Of a stretch of 64,000 nt of DNA, positions 27,347 to 36,567 are shown piece after piece. The position numbers and the translations under genes were made by a program. This DNA comes from Streptomyces davaonensis JCM 4913 (GTDB lineage Bacteria; Actinomycetota; Actinomycetes; Streptomycetales; Streptomycetaceae), in contig NC_020504.1 in the NCBI RefSeq assembly GCF_000349325.1, positions 2,204,053 through 2,268,052 of the forward strand, read 5' to 3'. The notes below the pieces were generated by a model. The model did not search any database and was not told the origin of the DNA. It saw only the letters and a list, made by a program, of their open reading frames with translations. Numbering within the stretch: the stretch's first letter is position 1; each line of letters starts with the position of its first letter.

Positions 27347-28365
27347 GTGGTGCGGTGGCCGGGATGCAGGACCGGCGGCTTGCGGGGACCGTGGTGACCG
27401 GGGACGGCGCCGAGATCGTCGTATACGCGCATGGGTCGCCGCAGGCCGAGGCCACCGTCGTGCTGTCGCACGGGTGGACCATGTCGGCACTTGAATGGCG
27501 GCCGCACATCGAGGCGTTGACGCGGCCCCGGCCCGGGTTTCCCGCCCTGCGGGCCGTCAGCTACGACCAGCGTGGGCACGGTCGGTCGACAAGAGGGGCG
27601 GCGCCGTTGGACATGGCGCTGCTCGGGCGGGATCTGGATCTCGTGCTGCGTCGGGCCACCGCGCCTGAGGACGGGCCCGTGTTGCTCGTGGGGCACTCCA
27701 TGGGCGGTATGTCCGTGCAGCAACTCGCCGCTGCCCAACCCGAGTTGTTCGGACCCTGGGTCTCCGGCGTGGCGCTCTTCTCGACCTGTGTCGAGGACGT
27801 GGGAGCCGTTCCGTTCATACCCCAGGACCGGGGCGCGCAACGGCGGGCACAGGCCGAACGCCTGGTCGCCGACGGGCTGTTGCGCTCGCCGGGCTGGGCC
27901 AAGGCCGTGCACCGGCTGCTCACCGGACCGCTCTCGCACCCCTCGACCGCCCCCTTGTGGCACGCCCTGTTCGGGCGCGGCCCGCAGACCGACAGCGCAC
28001 GGGCCGACGCGCATTCACTGCGCGCCATCCCGCCACTCACCGTCGCCGAGTTCTTCGCCGCGCTCACCACCCATGACTGCGCGGGCCGGCTCGACGCGCT
28101 CGGCCGGATCCCGACCCGGATCCTGGTCGGCGCTCTGGACACCTACACACCACCGGCCCAGGCCCTGCGCCTGGCCGACGACATCCCGGGGGCGACCCTG
28201 CACACCGTGCCGAAACAGGGCCATGACCTGCCCTACGAGCGTCCCGTGCTGGTCGTGGAGACCGTGCACGCGCTCCTGCGCGACCTACGACAACGGCGCG
28301 ACACCTCCCCGGCCGCACCGGCCGTACCCCGGGAGCTCGCCCTCGAATCTGGAGCGGAACGATGA
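27343..28365 (+). CDS. Alpha/beta-hydrolase coupled to whiB-like and proB genes
   Basis: A 340-residue alpha/beta-hydrolase. The oxyanion region is LSHGWTMS, the nucleophile elbow GHSMGG, the likely acid Asp in GALDTYTP and the base His in KQGHDLPYE. It is cytoplasmic, with no signal peptide. Its ATG overlaps the whiB-like stop (ATGA), and its own stop overlaps the proB start in the same way, so the three genes should be co-translated. Family members include lipases, esterases and epoxide or halide hydrolases. The substrate cannot be read from the sequence, and its link to proline synthesis is unclear. Confidence 0.88.
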   Translation: MSGAVAGMQDRRLAGTVVTGDGAEIVVYAHGSPQAEATVVLSHGWTMSALEWRPHIEALTRPRPGFPALRAVSYDQRGHGRSTRGAAPLDMALLGRDLDLVLRRATAPEDGPVLLVGHSMGGMSVQQLAAAQPELFGPWVSGVALFSTCVEDVGAVPFIPQDRGAQRRAQAERLVADGLLRSPGWAKAVHRLLTGPLSHPSTAPLWHALFGRGPQTDSARADAHSLRAIPPLTVAEFFAALTTHDCAGRLDALGRIPTRILVGALDTYTPPAQALRLADDIPGATLHTVPKQGHDLPYERPVLVVETVHALLRDLRQRRDTSPAAPAVPRELALESGAER

Positions 28366-29588
28366 CCTTGCCCGTCACCAACGCCGCGGAGAACGGCGGA
28401 CTGCGCCCTGATGTGCTCAGGGCCCGCCGGATCGTGGTGAAGGTGGGCTCGTCGTCACTGACGACCGCGGTCGGCGGACTGGACTCCGACCGCGTGGACG
28501 CCCTCGTCGACGTGCTCTCCCGCACCCGCTCCGGCGGCACCGAGATCGTGCTCGTCTCCTCGGGCGCCATCGCCGCCGGACTCGCCCCCCTTGGCCTGGC
28601 CGAACGCCCCGCCGACCTGGCCGGACAGCAGGCGGCGGCCTGTGTCGGCCAGGGCCTGCTGGTGGCCCGGTACACGGCCTCCTTCGCCCGCTACGGTCTA
28701 CGGGTCGGCCAAGTCCTGCTGACCGCCGACGACATCGGCCGCCGCGCCCAGTACCGCAATGCCTACCGCGCCCTCACCAAGGTGCTGTCCATGGGCGCGG
28801 TACCGATCGTCAACGAGAACGACACGGTCGCCACGTCGGAGATCCGCTTCGGCGACAACGACCGCCTCGCCGCCCTGGTCTCCCATCTCGTCCGCGCCGA
28901 CCTGCTGGTCCTGCTGTCCGACATAGACGGCCTGTACGACGGCGACCCCCGGCGCCCCGGGGCACAGCGCCTGACCGACGTCTACGGCCAACAGGACCTG
29001 GCGAGCGTGGAGTTGGGCGGCGCCGGGACGTCCGGCGTCGGCACCGGCGGGATGAAGACCAAGGTGGAGGCGGCCCGCATCGCCACCGGCGCGGGCGTCC
29101 CGGTGGTGCTCACCGCCGCCCGGCACGCCGCCGACGCCCTCGCCGGACGGGAGACGGGCACCCTCTTCCACCGCACCGGGGACCGCAACTCCGACCATCT
29201 GCTGTGGCTGGAGCACGCCAGCAGCCCGCGCGGCACGGTGCAGCTCACCGCGGACGCGGTGCACGCACTGGTCCAGGGCCGGGGCGCGCTGCCGGCGACC
29301 GGGGTGACCCGGGTCGCGGGCCAGTTCGTGGCGGGTGACCCGGTGGAACTCCTCGACGAGGAGGGCCATGTGGTCGCCCGCGGCCTCGCCTCGCTCGCCT
29401 TCCAGGAGCTGTCGCTGCTGCGCGGCCGTTCGGGCCGGGAGGTGGTGCACCAGGACGACCTGGTCCTGCTGCCGGCCGCGGCCCGCGCCGCCGCGGCGCT
29501 TCCGGCACAACTACGCCGCGCGGTGAACGTACGAGTGCTGCCCGCCCGCGAGTTCGCGTCCCGGGACGCGGGCGGCCCCGGAATCTGA
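28362..29588 (+). CDS. proB: Glutamate 5-kinase
   Basis: Catalyses ATP-dependent phosphorylation of glutamate at the gamma-carboxylate, the first step of proline synthesis. The amino-acid kinase domain (about 20-270) has KVGSSSLT, VSSGAIAAG, NENDTV and the RFGDNDRLAA substrate loop. A PUA domain (about 305-395) completes the protein, 408 residues overall. GGAGCGG precedes the ATG, which overlaps the hydrolase stop by 4 bp. A strong bidirectional hairpin follows. proA lies just beyond on the opposite strand, so the two pathway genes converge and are not in one operon. Confidence 0.95.
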   Translation: MTLPVTNAAENGGLRPDVLRARRIVVKVGSSSLTTAVGGLDSDRVDALVDVLSRTRSGGTEIVLVSSGAIAAGLAPLGLAERPADLAGQQAAACVGQGLLVARYTASFARYGLRVGQVLLTADDIGRRAQYRNAYRALTKVLSMGAVPIVNENDTVATSEIRFGDNDRLAALVSHLVRADLLVLLSDIDGLYDGDPRRPGAQRLTDVYGQQDLASVELGGAGTSGVGTGGMKTKVEAARIATGAGVPVVLTAARHAADALAGRETGTLFHRTGDRNSDHLLWLEHASSPRGTVQLTADAVHALVQGRGALPATGVTRVAGQFVAGDPVELLDEEGHVVARGLASLAFQELSLLRGRSGREVVHQDDLVLLPAAARAAAALPAQLRRAVNVRVLPAREFASRDAGGPGI

Positions 29589-29613
29589 GATCCGCTCAGG
29601 GCCGGACGAACAC

Positions 29614-29652
29614 GGGGCGGCGCCCGTCGAATCGCACGACGGGCGCCGCCCC
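29614..29652. terminator. Bidirectional terminator between proB and the proA operon
   Basis: Perfect 16-bp stem GGGGCGGCGCCCGTCG / CGACGGGCGCCGCCCC with a 7-base loop, 25 bp after the proB stop and 23 bp from the stop of the convergent small gene. It is the cleanest terminator in the window. Confidence 0.85.
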
Positions 29653-29675
29653 GAGTCCTGAGTCGCTGAAGCCGT

Positions 29676-29834
29676 TCAGTCGATGCTGCGCACGATGTGC
29701 GGCTCACCGGGTTCGTTGTCCACTCCGGCCAGGCCCAACGGGGGTGCGAGCGCCCGGCGTCGGACCCGCCGCGCCTCGTCCTGGTACACGAGCCGGCCCG
29801 CCGGCCTGGTCTTGGTGATGATGCGTATCTGCAT
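29676..29834 (-). CDS. Small basic protein downstream of proA (52 aa)
   Basis: A 52-codon gene (MQIRIITKTRPAGRLVYQDE..., ending HIVRSID). GGGAGG lies six bases before its ATG, and third positions are strongly G/C-biased. It starts 15 bp after the proA stop and ends just before the proB/proA terminator, so it is the last gene of the proA operon. The N-terminal half is basic with a run of Arg (RRVRRR). I do not recognise a family and give no function. It is too short to be picked up by long-ORF searches. Confidence 0.7.
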   Translation of the reverse strand: MQIRIITKTRPAGRLVYQDEARRVRRRALAPPLGLAGVDNEPGEPHIVRSID

Positions 29835-29849
29835 GAACGGACCTCCCGT

Positions 29850-31169
29850 CTAGGGCAGCGGGGCGGCGGTTCCGCCCCTGGTGTGCCCGTCACCCACCAG
29901 GACGTACTTGGTGGTGGTCAGCGCGGTCAGCCCCATCGGGCCGCGCGCGTGCAACTTCTGTGTGGAGACGCCGAGTTCGGTGCCGAGTCCGAGTTCGCCG
30001 CCGTCGGCGAACCGGGTGGAGGCGTTGACGGCGACGACCGCGGTGTCCAGCGCGGCGACGAACCGGCGGGCGGCGGACTGCGAGTCGGTGACGATGGCCT
30101 CGGTGTGCCCGGTGCCGTACCGGCGGATGTGCTCGACGGCCGCGTCCAGCGACCCGACGACCGCGGCGGAGATCTCAAGACCCAGATACTCCCGGCCCCA
30201 GTCCTCCCCGGTAGCCGCGACGACCGCACCGTGGCAGGCCCGTACGCGCGCGTCCCCGTGCACGACGACACCCCGCTCGACCAGCGCCGCGAGCGCCCGG
30301 GGCAGGAAGTCGGCCGCCACGGCCTCGTGCACGAGGAGCGACTCGGCGGCGTTGCACACGGAGGTCCGCTGGGTCTTGGCGTCGACGACGATCGCGAGAG
30401 CCTTGTCGAGGTCGGCGTGGGCGTCGACGTAGACATGGCAGTTGCCGACACCGGTCTCGATCACGGGTACGGCCGACTCGCGCACGGTGGTCCGGATCAG
30501 CTCGGCGCCGCCGCGCGGGACGAGGACGTCCACCAGGCCGCGCAGGGACATGAGTTCGTGTACGGCGGCATGCGTGGTCCCGGGCACCAGCTGCACCGCG
30601 TCGACGGGGACGCCGGTGTCGGCGAGGGCCTGGCGCATGGCGGCGACGAGCGCGGCGTTGGTGTGCCGGGCGGTCGAGGAGCCGCGCAGCAAAGCGGAGT
30701 TGGCGCTCTTGAGACAGAGGGCGGCGGCGTCGACGGTCACATTGGGCCGTCCCTCGTAGATCATCCCGACCACACCCAGCGGCACCCTGATCCGTCGTAC
30801 GTCGAGCCCGTTGGGCATGACGGTGCCGTCCACGGCGGCGCCGACGGGGTCCGGCTGGGCGGCGAGGAAGCGTACGGTGCCGGCGAGCGAGTCGAGCTGC
30901 TCACGAGTGAGGGTCAACCGGTCCAGCACGCTCCCGCCGAGCCCCGCGTCCCGGGCGGCGGCGAGGTCACGCTGATTGGCGGCGAGGATGTCGGCGGGGT
31001 CGACGGTCAGGCGCCGGGCGACGGCGAGCAGCGCGGCGTTGCGTACGTCAGCGGTGGTACCGGCAAGCAGCAGGGAGGCGGCGCGGGCGGCAAGGGCAGC
31101 GCCCCGCACGTCCCGCTCGCCGGGCTCCTTCGCCTCGGTCGGGGCGCCGACGGACACATCGGCGGTCAT
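29850..31169 (-). CDS. proA: Gamma-glutamyl phosphate reductase
   Basis: A 439-residue NADPH-dependent reductase that converts glutamyl-5-phosphate to the semialdehyde, the second step of proline synthesis. It is a member of the aldehyde dehydrogenase superfamily. The catalytic Cys is in [17 protein letters not shown], and the conserved GLEISAAVV and [30 protein letters not shown] blocks are present. Its ATG at 31169 overlaps the stop of a 49-residue gene by 4 bp. The order on this strand is small gene, proA, small gene, facing proB across a terminator. Start and length are normal for the family. Confidence 0.96.
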   Translation of the reverse strand: MTADVSVGAPTEAKEPGERDVRGAALAARAASLLLAGTTADVRNAALLAVARRLTVDPADILAANQRDLAAARDAGLGGSVLDRLTLTREQLDSLAGTVRFLAAQPDPVGAAVDGTVMPNGLDVRRIRVPLGVVGMIYEGRPNVTVDAAALCLKSANSALLRGSSTARHTNAALVAAMRQALADTGVPVDAVQLVPGTTHAAVHELMSLRGLVDVLVPRGGAELIRTTVRESAVPVIETGVGNCHVYVDAHADLDKALAIVVDAKTQRTSVCNAAESLLVHEAVAADFLPRALAALVERGVVVHGDARVRACHGAVVAATGEDWGREYLGLEISAAVVGSLDAAVEHIRRYGTGHTEAIVTDSQSAARRFVAALDTAVVAVNASTRFADGGELGLGTELGVSTQKLHARGPMGLTALTTTKYVLVGDGHTRGGTAAPLP

Positions 31170-31315
31170 CCCTCACCGCCGTCCCCCACCACTACATCCA
31201 CCTCGGCCCCGGGTGGCGGCACGGGCTCGGTCCCAGACAGCTCGGCCAGCATCACCCAGGCCAGCGCCTCGGCCTCGTCCGGATGGACGGTCAGACCGGA
31301 ACCGGTGCCGCTCAT
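31166..31315 (-). CDS. Small acidic protein coupled to proA (49 aa)
   Basis: A 49-codon gene starting [20 protein letters not shown], with GGGAG before its ATG at 31315. Its stop overlaps the proA start (ATGA), so it can act as a translational lead-in for proA. The product is acidic with one amphipathic helix ([14 protein letters not shown]). No family is recognised. An in-frame upstream extension to 31372 is possible but lacks a ribosome-binding site. Confidence 0.7.
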   Translation of the reverse strand: MSGTGSGLTVHPDEAEALAWVMLAELSGTEPVPPPGAEVDVVVGDGGEG

Positions 31316-31696
31316 AGCAACTCCCTGTGGTGGACCCCCACCGCCCACCGGACGGCAAGGGAAACTCAACAACTGCTGAACTCACCTCACAGAAGCGTTC
31401 CACGCCCCAGAACCCCCGACAAGGCCGGCAGTCGCCGGGCACGACCGACTCTGAGCCGGGACTCGAGCGGGCCTCCACAGCGAAGGGACGACACGGTCGA
31501 CGCACCCACCCGAGCCAAGCAATTGGCAATCACCAACAGCACAGTCAGAGCAGATCACCAACAGCACCGCAAGGAACCCACGCCCCCACGCAAGCCGCCA
31601 ACGGCGAATCCGCCCCACAGGGGCCACCCGCACCCGACTCTGATAGCGGTGGTGCGGGTGGGAACACCATCCAGGCCGAAGGCGAAGCCGAGGCCG
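31316..31696. other. 381-bp region between the proA operon and a DMT transporter gene
   Basis: Upstream region for the proA operon and downstream region of the transporter gene. The reading frames here have no coding-type third-position bias, and no strong palindrome or promoter stands out. It is somewhat less GC-biased (CAA/CAC-rich) than its surroundings. No gene is supported. Confidence 0.5.
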
Positions 31697-32635
31697 TTAC
31701 CGCCGCGACCCCACCACCACCGCCGCCGACCTCCGCAGCCGTATGCCCCAGAAGTGCCCCCCAGGCGCCGCCACCTGAGGCCGAGACCCCTCCGGCGCCC
31801 CCGACGTCTCGGCGCGGGCCAGGATGAACACCCCCCGCCCCGCAGCAACCGCCGCGACCAGCCCGACAGCCACCGTCATCAGCCCCGTCGCGTACCGATC
31901 CCCGAGCACCGCCACCCCCACCACCACCGCGAACACCGGATTCACCAGCGTCACCGTGGCGAGCGGCGCCTCCAACCCGCCCCGATAGGCGAGTTGACAC
32001 AGCAACAGCCCCGCCGGCGCGAGAAACAGCACCCCACCGGCCACCAGCACCGTGGACGCGAACGTCCCGGACCCCAGCCCGGTCACCTGAAGCACCGCGG
32101 TCTGCGCCAGCGCGGACGCCGCCGCGAAGGCGACCCCCGCCGCGGCCGCGTACGACAGGCTCGCCACCATCGCCCCCCGCCCCACCGCCGCCACGACCAC
32201 CGGCACCCCCATCGCGACCGCGGTCAGCAGCACGACCCCGATCAGCTCACCGGAGTCCAGCGTCCGGCTCTCCCCCGCGGACGGCACCAACGCGAGCAGC
32301 CCCACGACCCCGGCCACGGTCAGCCCCGTCCCCGACCACTGCGCGGCGCTCAGCCGCTGCCGTAACACGGCCGACGACAGCAAGGGCGCCGCGACCAGGG
32401 TCAGCACACCGAGCATCTGAACGGCGACCAGCGAGCCGTACCGCAGCGCCGCCGTGTGCAGCACCGCACCGAGCGCGTTCAGCAGCAGCGAGATCCACCA
32501 CGCCCCCGACCGCCGAAGCCCCAACCCATGCGACCCGGCGGACCGGAGCGCAGCGACCCGCTGCGCCACCGCCGCGGCGGCATACGCCAACGCGGATGCC
32601 GTACCGAGCACCAGAACCGAGAACACCGTGTTCAC
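31697..32635 (-). CDS. DMT-superfamily (EamA-like) membrane transporter
   Basis: A 312-residue integral membrane protein with about ten hydrophobic helices arranged as two five-helix halves, the drug/metabolite transporter pattern. The C-terminal ~30 residues are soluble. Segments such as ALRYGSLVAVQMLGVLTLVAAPLLSSAVLRQRLS resemble EamA-domain proteins, which export amino acids, nucleotides or drugs. The ATG at 32635 follows AAAGGACGTCGTGA. It stands alone between the proA operon and a divergent ferredoxin gene; 227 bp with an AT-rich core separate it from the latter. The substrate is unknown. Confidence 0.85.
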   Translation of the reverse strand: MNTVFSVLVLGTASALAYAAAAVAQRVAALRSAGSHGLGLRRSGAWWISLLLNALGAVLHTAALRYGSLVAVQMLGVLTLVAAPLLSSAVLRQRLSAAQWSGTGLTVAGVVGLLALVPSAGESRTLDSGELIGVVLLTAVAMGVPVVVAAVGRGAMVASLSYAAAAGVAFAAASALAQTAVLQVTGLGSGTFASTVLVAGGVLFLAPAGLLLCQLAYRGGLEAPLATVTLVNPVFAVVVGVAVLGDRYATGLMTVAVGLVAAVAAGRGVFILARAETSGAPEGSRPQVAAPGGHFWGIRLRRSAAVVVGSRR

Positions 32636-32862
32636 GACGTCCTTTCACCGCGCCGGGCACGGGAGCGAGAGGTACCGACCTGCATATTTCATCTACCGTT
32701 GAAGTCTACGGGTGCTGAATTAGCTCGGGCAACCAGGACAGTCGTGGGCAACATGAGTTCGAGAAGGACTCCATCCGACGTCCACGGGGATTCCTGCCGC
32801 GGCTCCTACCCTCACCGCACTCACCCGCCCGGCAAGGACATCTGGACCACGGAGAGTCGCTC

Positions 32863-33186
32863 ATGGCGTATGTCATCGCCCAGCCCTGCGTCGACATCAA
32901 GGACAAGTCCTGCGTCGACGAGTGCCCCGTCGACTGCATCTACGAAGGCCAGCGGAAGATGTACATCAACCCCGACGAATGCGTCGACTGCGGCGCCTGC
33001 GAGCCCGTCTGTCCGGTGGAGGCCATCTTCTTCGAGGACGACGTCCCCTCCGAGTGGACGGACTTCCGCCGCGCCGACACGGAGTTCTTCGCCGAGCTCG
33101 GCTCCCCGGGCGGCGCCGCCAACGTCGGCCCCGTCGAGAGCGACCACGCAGTCGTCGCGGAGCTGCCCGTGTCGGAGACCCAGTGA
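32863..33186 (+). CDS. fdxA: 7Fe/8Fe bacterial ferredoxin
   Basis: A 107-residue small electron carrier. Cysteines occur at 9, 17, 21 and 25 and in the second motif at 40, 43, 46 and 50 (CVDCGACEPVCP). The CVDIKDKSCVDECPVDC pattern is typical of the actinobacterial [3Fe-4S][4Fe-4S] FdxA type. An acidic C-terminal tail of about 50 residues follows. It may deliver electrons to P450s or radical SAM enzymes, several of which lie in this window, but it is encoded alone and is usually a housekeeping gene. GGAGAG precedes the ATG. Confidence 0.93.
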   Translation: MAYVIAQPCVDIKDKSCVDECPVDCIYEGQRKMYINPDECVDCGACEPVCPVEAIFFEDDVPSEWTDFRRADTEFFAELGSPGGAANVGPVESDHAVVAELPVSETQ

Positions 33187-33307
33187 CGAACGGGTGAGTT
33201 CGACGGCTGTTCACACGGCCCTCGTTGACGTACGTCCGCCCCGTCCATAGCTTCGTGCCCGCCTGACATCACGTCAGCAAAGGGTTCGCCGAGGAGAGGG
33301 GCGGGAC

Positions 33308-35074
33308 GTGCGGATGGGTCTTCGGGGCGCGGGGGTCGTGTGCGCGCTGATCGCGGGTCTGCTGCCGATGTCGTCGGCGACCGCCGCCGCGAGGACCGCG
33401 GGCGAGCCACTCCCGTTGGAGCGGCTCTTCGACAACACCGCGGTCAGCGCCGACACCCGCCCCGCCGAGGCGGACTTCGACGGCCACGGCGCCTCCCTGT
33501 CCGCCACCGACCTGGCCGCCGCCGGCTGGCGCCCCGGCGGCGCGCTCACCGTGCAGGGCGCCCGGCTGACCTGGCCGGACCGCGCCGCGGGCGAGCCGGA
33601 CAACGTCGTGGCCGACGGCCAGGACGTCCGGGTCCACGGCCGCGGTGACGCCCTCGCCCTCCTCGTCGCCGGCACGACCGGCACGGAGGTGAGCGGCTCC
33701 GGCACGGTGGCGTACGCGAACGGTACGCGCACCCCGTACACGCTCGCCGCCCCCGACTGGCGCACCGGCCCGCTCGCCACCAAGGCCCTGGCCCTCCCGC
33801 ACATCAACACCCCGGACGGCCGACTCACCGAGAAACCCCGGCTGTACGTCGTCACCGTGCCCCTCGCGACGGACCGCGAGGTGACCTCGGTACGGCTGCC
33901 CCGGGCGGCCGGACTGCATGTGTTCGCGATGTCCGTGCGCACCACCGGCCGGGGCTGGACCGGCAGTTGGGCCACCGCGACGGGCGGCTACACGGCCGTC
34001 GGCCCGTGGACCGACCGGACGCTGCGGCTGGTCGTGCACACCTCGGCGGGCGGGCCGCGGGTCCGGGTCCGGTTCGACAACACCTTCGCGGCGACGCCGG
34101 TACGGATCGGCAGCGCCACGGTGGCGGTCCAGGCGTCCGGCGCCACCCCGCGGAGCGCGCCCGTGCCGCTGTCGTTCGGCGGCGCCACGGGCACCGAGAT
34201 CCCGGCGGGCGCGCAGATGTTCAGCGATCCGCTCGGCTTCCCGGTGCCCCCGGACACGAACCTCCTGATCAGCTTCCATCTGCCCGGCACGGTCACGACG
34301 GCGCCCGTCCACCGCCTCGCCCAGCAGCGGTCGTACCTCAGCGATCCGGGCGACCATACGGCCGACGGTTCCGCCACGCCCTACACCTCGGCCCTGACCA
34401 ACTGGCCGCTGCTCGCCGGGGTGGACGTGAGCGGCGGGCCGGGGTCCGTGGTGCTGCTCGGGGACTCGATCACGGACGGGGACAAGTCCACGGTCGACGC
34501 CAACCGGCGCTGGCCGAACGTCCTGGCCTCCCGGCTGCTCGCCCAGGACGAGGTGCCGCGCTACGGCGTGCTCAACCAGGGCATCTCCGGCAACCGGATC
34601 ATCGCCGACCGCTATCCCGGCGACGGCGTCTCCACGGACACGGCCGGGGTGCACGCCCTCAACCGCTTCGACCGCGATGTCCTCGCCCAGCCGTCGGTGC
34701 GTACGGCGGTGGTCTTCGAGGGCGTCAACGACGTCCGCTGGGGCGCGACCTCGGAACAGGTCATCGAGGGCCTGCGCCTGCTCGCCGACCGGGGACACGC
34801 CCGGGGCCTGCGGATGCTCGCGGCCACGATCGTCCCCTGCGAGGGCGAGACGCGCTGCACGGCCGCCGTGGACGCGGAGCGGGTCGAGGTGAACGCGTGG
34901 ATCCGGGACGCCGGCGTGTTCGACGGCGTCCTGGACTTCGACGCGGCGGTACGGGATCCCGCGCACCCGTCACGGATGCTGCCCGTCTACGACAGCGGCG
35001 ATCATCTGCACCCCGGCGATGCGGGGCTGGCCGCGCTGGCGGAGTCGGTGGACCTGCGGATGTTGGTCCCGTAG
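33308..35074 (+). CDS. Secreted SGNH/GDSL hydrolase with N-terminal beta domain
   Basis: A 588-residue exported protein with a signal peptide (about 1-28, ending ATAAA). It has a beta-sandwich-like region (about 40-330) and an SGNH esterase domain. Block I is VVLLGDSITDG with the nucleophile Ser, the block II Gly is in NQGISGNRI, block III is FEGVNDVRW (Asn) and block V holds the Asp/His pair as DHLHPGDAG. It probably removes acetyl or other acyl groups from polysaccharides or peptidoglycan outside the cell. GTG at 33308 or ATG at 33314 are both possible starts. The GAGGAGAGG site is spaced better for the GTG. Confidence 0.9.
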   Translation: MRMGLRGAGVVCALIAGLLPMSSATAAARTAGEPLPLERLFDNTAVSADTRPAEADFDGHGASLSATDLAAAGWRPGGALTVQGARLTWPDRAAGEPDNVVADGQDVRVHGRGDALALLVAGTTGTEVSGSGTVAYANGTRTPYTLAAPDWRTGPLATKALALPHINTPDGRLTEKPRLYVVTVPLATDREVTSVRLPRAAGLHVFAMSVRTTGRGWTGSWATATGGYTAVGPWTDRTLRLVVHTSAGGPRVRVRFDNTFAATPVRIGSATVAVQASGATPRSAPVPLSFGGATGTEIPAGAQMFSDPLGFPVPPDTNLLISFHLPGTVTTAPVHRLAQQRSYLSDPGDHTADGSATPYTSALTNWPLLAGVDVSGGPGSVVLLGDSITDGDKSTVDANRRWPNVLASRLLAQDEVPRYGVLNQGISGNRIIADRYPGDGVSTDTAGVHALNRFDRDVLAQPSVRTAVVFEGVNDVRWGATSEQVIEGLRLLADRGHARGLRMLAATIVPCEGETRCTAAVDAERVEVNAWIRDAGVFDGVLDFDAAVRDPAHPSRMLPVYDSGDHLHPGDAGLAALAESVDLRMLVP

Positions 35075-35088
35075 CCGCACCCGCCCGC

Positions 35089-35868
35089 TCAAACCTCCAG
35101 GTCGACCACCACCGGCGCGTGATCCGACGCGCCCTTGCCCTTGCGCTCCTCGCGGTCGACGTAGGAGTCCTTGACGGCCTTGGCGAAGGGTTCGTTGCCG
35201 TAGACCAGGTCGATGCGCATGCCGCGGTTCTTGGGGAAGCAGAGCTGGCGGTAGTCCCAGTAGGTGAAGGGGTGGTCGTACTTCAGGGGGCGCGGGACCA
35301 CGTCCGACAGGCCCGACTCGCGGAGGGAGGCGAGGGCGGCCCGCTCGGCGGGGGTGACATGGGTGAGGCCCTCGAAGGCGGCGACGTCGTAGACGTCGTC
35401 GTCCGTCGGCGCCACGTTGTAGTCGCCCATGACCGCGAACGGGCGGCTGCCCGCCGCGTCGCCCGCGACCGCCGCCTTCAGCGCCTCGAACCACTGGAGC
35501 TTGTAGGCGTAGTGCGGGTGGTCCACCTCGCGGCCGTTCGGCACGTACACCGACCAGACCCGGACCGGGCCGCAGGTCGCGGAGATGGCGCGGGGCTCCA
35601 CCGAGCCGTCGTAGCCGGGGTCTCCGGGCAGGCCCTTGACGACGTCCTCCAGGCCGACGCGGGAGAGCACCGCCACGCCGTTCCACCGGCCGGTGGCGTG
35701 GACCGCCGACTCGTAGCCCAGCTCGCGCAGCTGCTCGGCCGGGAAGGCGTCCTCGGCGACCTTGGCCTCCTGGAGGCACAGCACGTCGGTGCCGCTGCTC
35801 TCCAGCCAGGCCAGGAGCCTCGGCAGGCGGGCGGTGATCGAGTTCACGTTCCAGGTCGCGATGCGCAT
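35089..35868 (-). CDS. xthA: Exonuclease III-type AP endonuclease
   Basis: A 259-residue member of the EEP phosphatase/endonuclease superfamily acting in base-excision repair: it cleaves abasic sites and removes 3' blocking groups. N-terminal RIATWNVNS carries the metal-contacting Asn, LQEAK the catalytic Glu, MGDYNVAP the Asp/Asn pair and the C-terminal GASDHAPVVVDL the Asp-His dyad. Its length matches ExoIII. It converges on the SGNH hydrolase gene with 14 bp between stops and starts 30 bp downstream of the metallo-hydrolase stop, so the latter may share its transcript. Confidence 0.95.
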   Translation of the reverse strand: MRIATWNVNSITARLPRLLAWLESSGTDVLCLQEAKVAEDAFPAEQLRELGYESAVHATGRWNGVAVLSRVGLEDVVKGLPGDPGYDGSVEPRAISATCGPVRVWSVYVPNGREVDHPHYAYKLQWFEALKAAVAGDAAGSRPFAVMGDYNVAPTDDDVYDVAAFEGLTHVTPAERAALASLRESGLSDVVPRPLKYDHPFTYWDYRQLCFPKNRGMRIDLVYGNEPFAKAVKDSYVDREERKGKGASDHAPVVVDLEV

Positions 35869-35898
35869 GCCTCACAACCTACCCGGCACCACTGACAA

Positions 35899-36534
35899 TC
35901 AGAGTGCCGCGCTCTCCCCGGGCGCCAGCCTGAGGTGCTCGGCCCCGCCGAGGGCGCCGATCTGGTTGTCGTAGATGGGCCGCGCGAGGTCGGTGAGCAG
36001 GGCGTCATGGATGTCGTAGGCGCGCTGCGGCTTGACCTCACGGACGTAGTCGATGACCTCCGAGATCTTGTTCCAGGGGGCCATGACCGGGAGCATGAGC
36101 GTCTCGACCGGGCGGTCGGGGACGGTGAGGGCGTCGCCGGGGTGGAAGACGCGGCCGCCGTCGACGAGGTAGCCGACGTTGGTGATGCGCGGGATGTCGG
36201 GGTGGATGACGGCGTGCAGTTCGCCGTGGACCTGGACGTCGAATCCGGCGGCGGTGAAGGTGTCGCCGTGGCCGACGGTGTGCACGCGGCCGGGGAAGGC
36301 GGCCGCGATCTTGTCGGCGACCGACTTCAGGGTCCAGATCTCGACGGCCGGGTCGGCCTCCAGGGCGCCGCGCAGCTTCCGCTCGTCGAAGTGGTCGGGG
36401 TGTTCGTGCGTGACGAGGATCGCGTCCGCGCCGAGCGCGGCGTCCTCCTCGCTGAAGACTCCGGGGTCGAGGACGAGCGTGCGCCCGTCCTTCTCCAGAC
36501 GGACGCAGGCGTGCGACTTCTTCGTGAACCTCAT
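35899..36534 (-). CDS. Metallo-beta-lactamase-fold hydrolase
   Basis: A 211-residue MBL-fold protein with the metal motif THEHPDH (HxHxDH), a later His in GELHAVIHPD and an Asp in FHPGDALTV, enough for a two-metal site. It is similar in size to the UlaG/UPF0173-like group, whose substrates are lactones or phosphodiesters. There is no signal peptide. It is the middle gene of a minus-strand run between a PcaL-like fusion (33 bp upstream) and exonuclease III (30 bp downstream). The substrate is not known. Confidence 0.88.
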   Translation of the reverse strand: MRFTKKSHACVRLEKDGRTLVLDPGVFSEEDAALGADAILVTHEHPDHFDERKLRGALEADPAVEIWTLKSVADKIAAAFPGRVHTVGHGDTFTAAGFDVQVHGELHAVIHPDIPRITNVGYLVDGGRVFHPGDALTVPDRPVETLMLPVMAPWNKISEVIDYVREVKPQRAYDIHDALLTDLARPIYDNQIGALGGAEHLRLAPGESAAL

Positions 36535-36567
36535 GGCACCATCCTGCCCCTGCGGTGCCGGGCGGGC

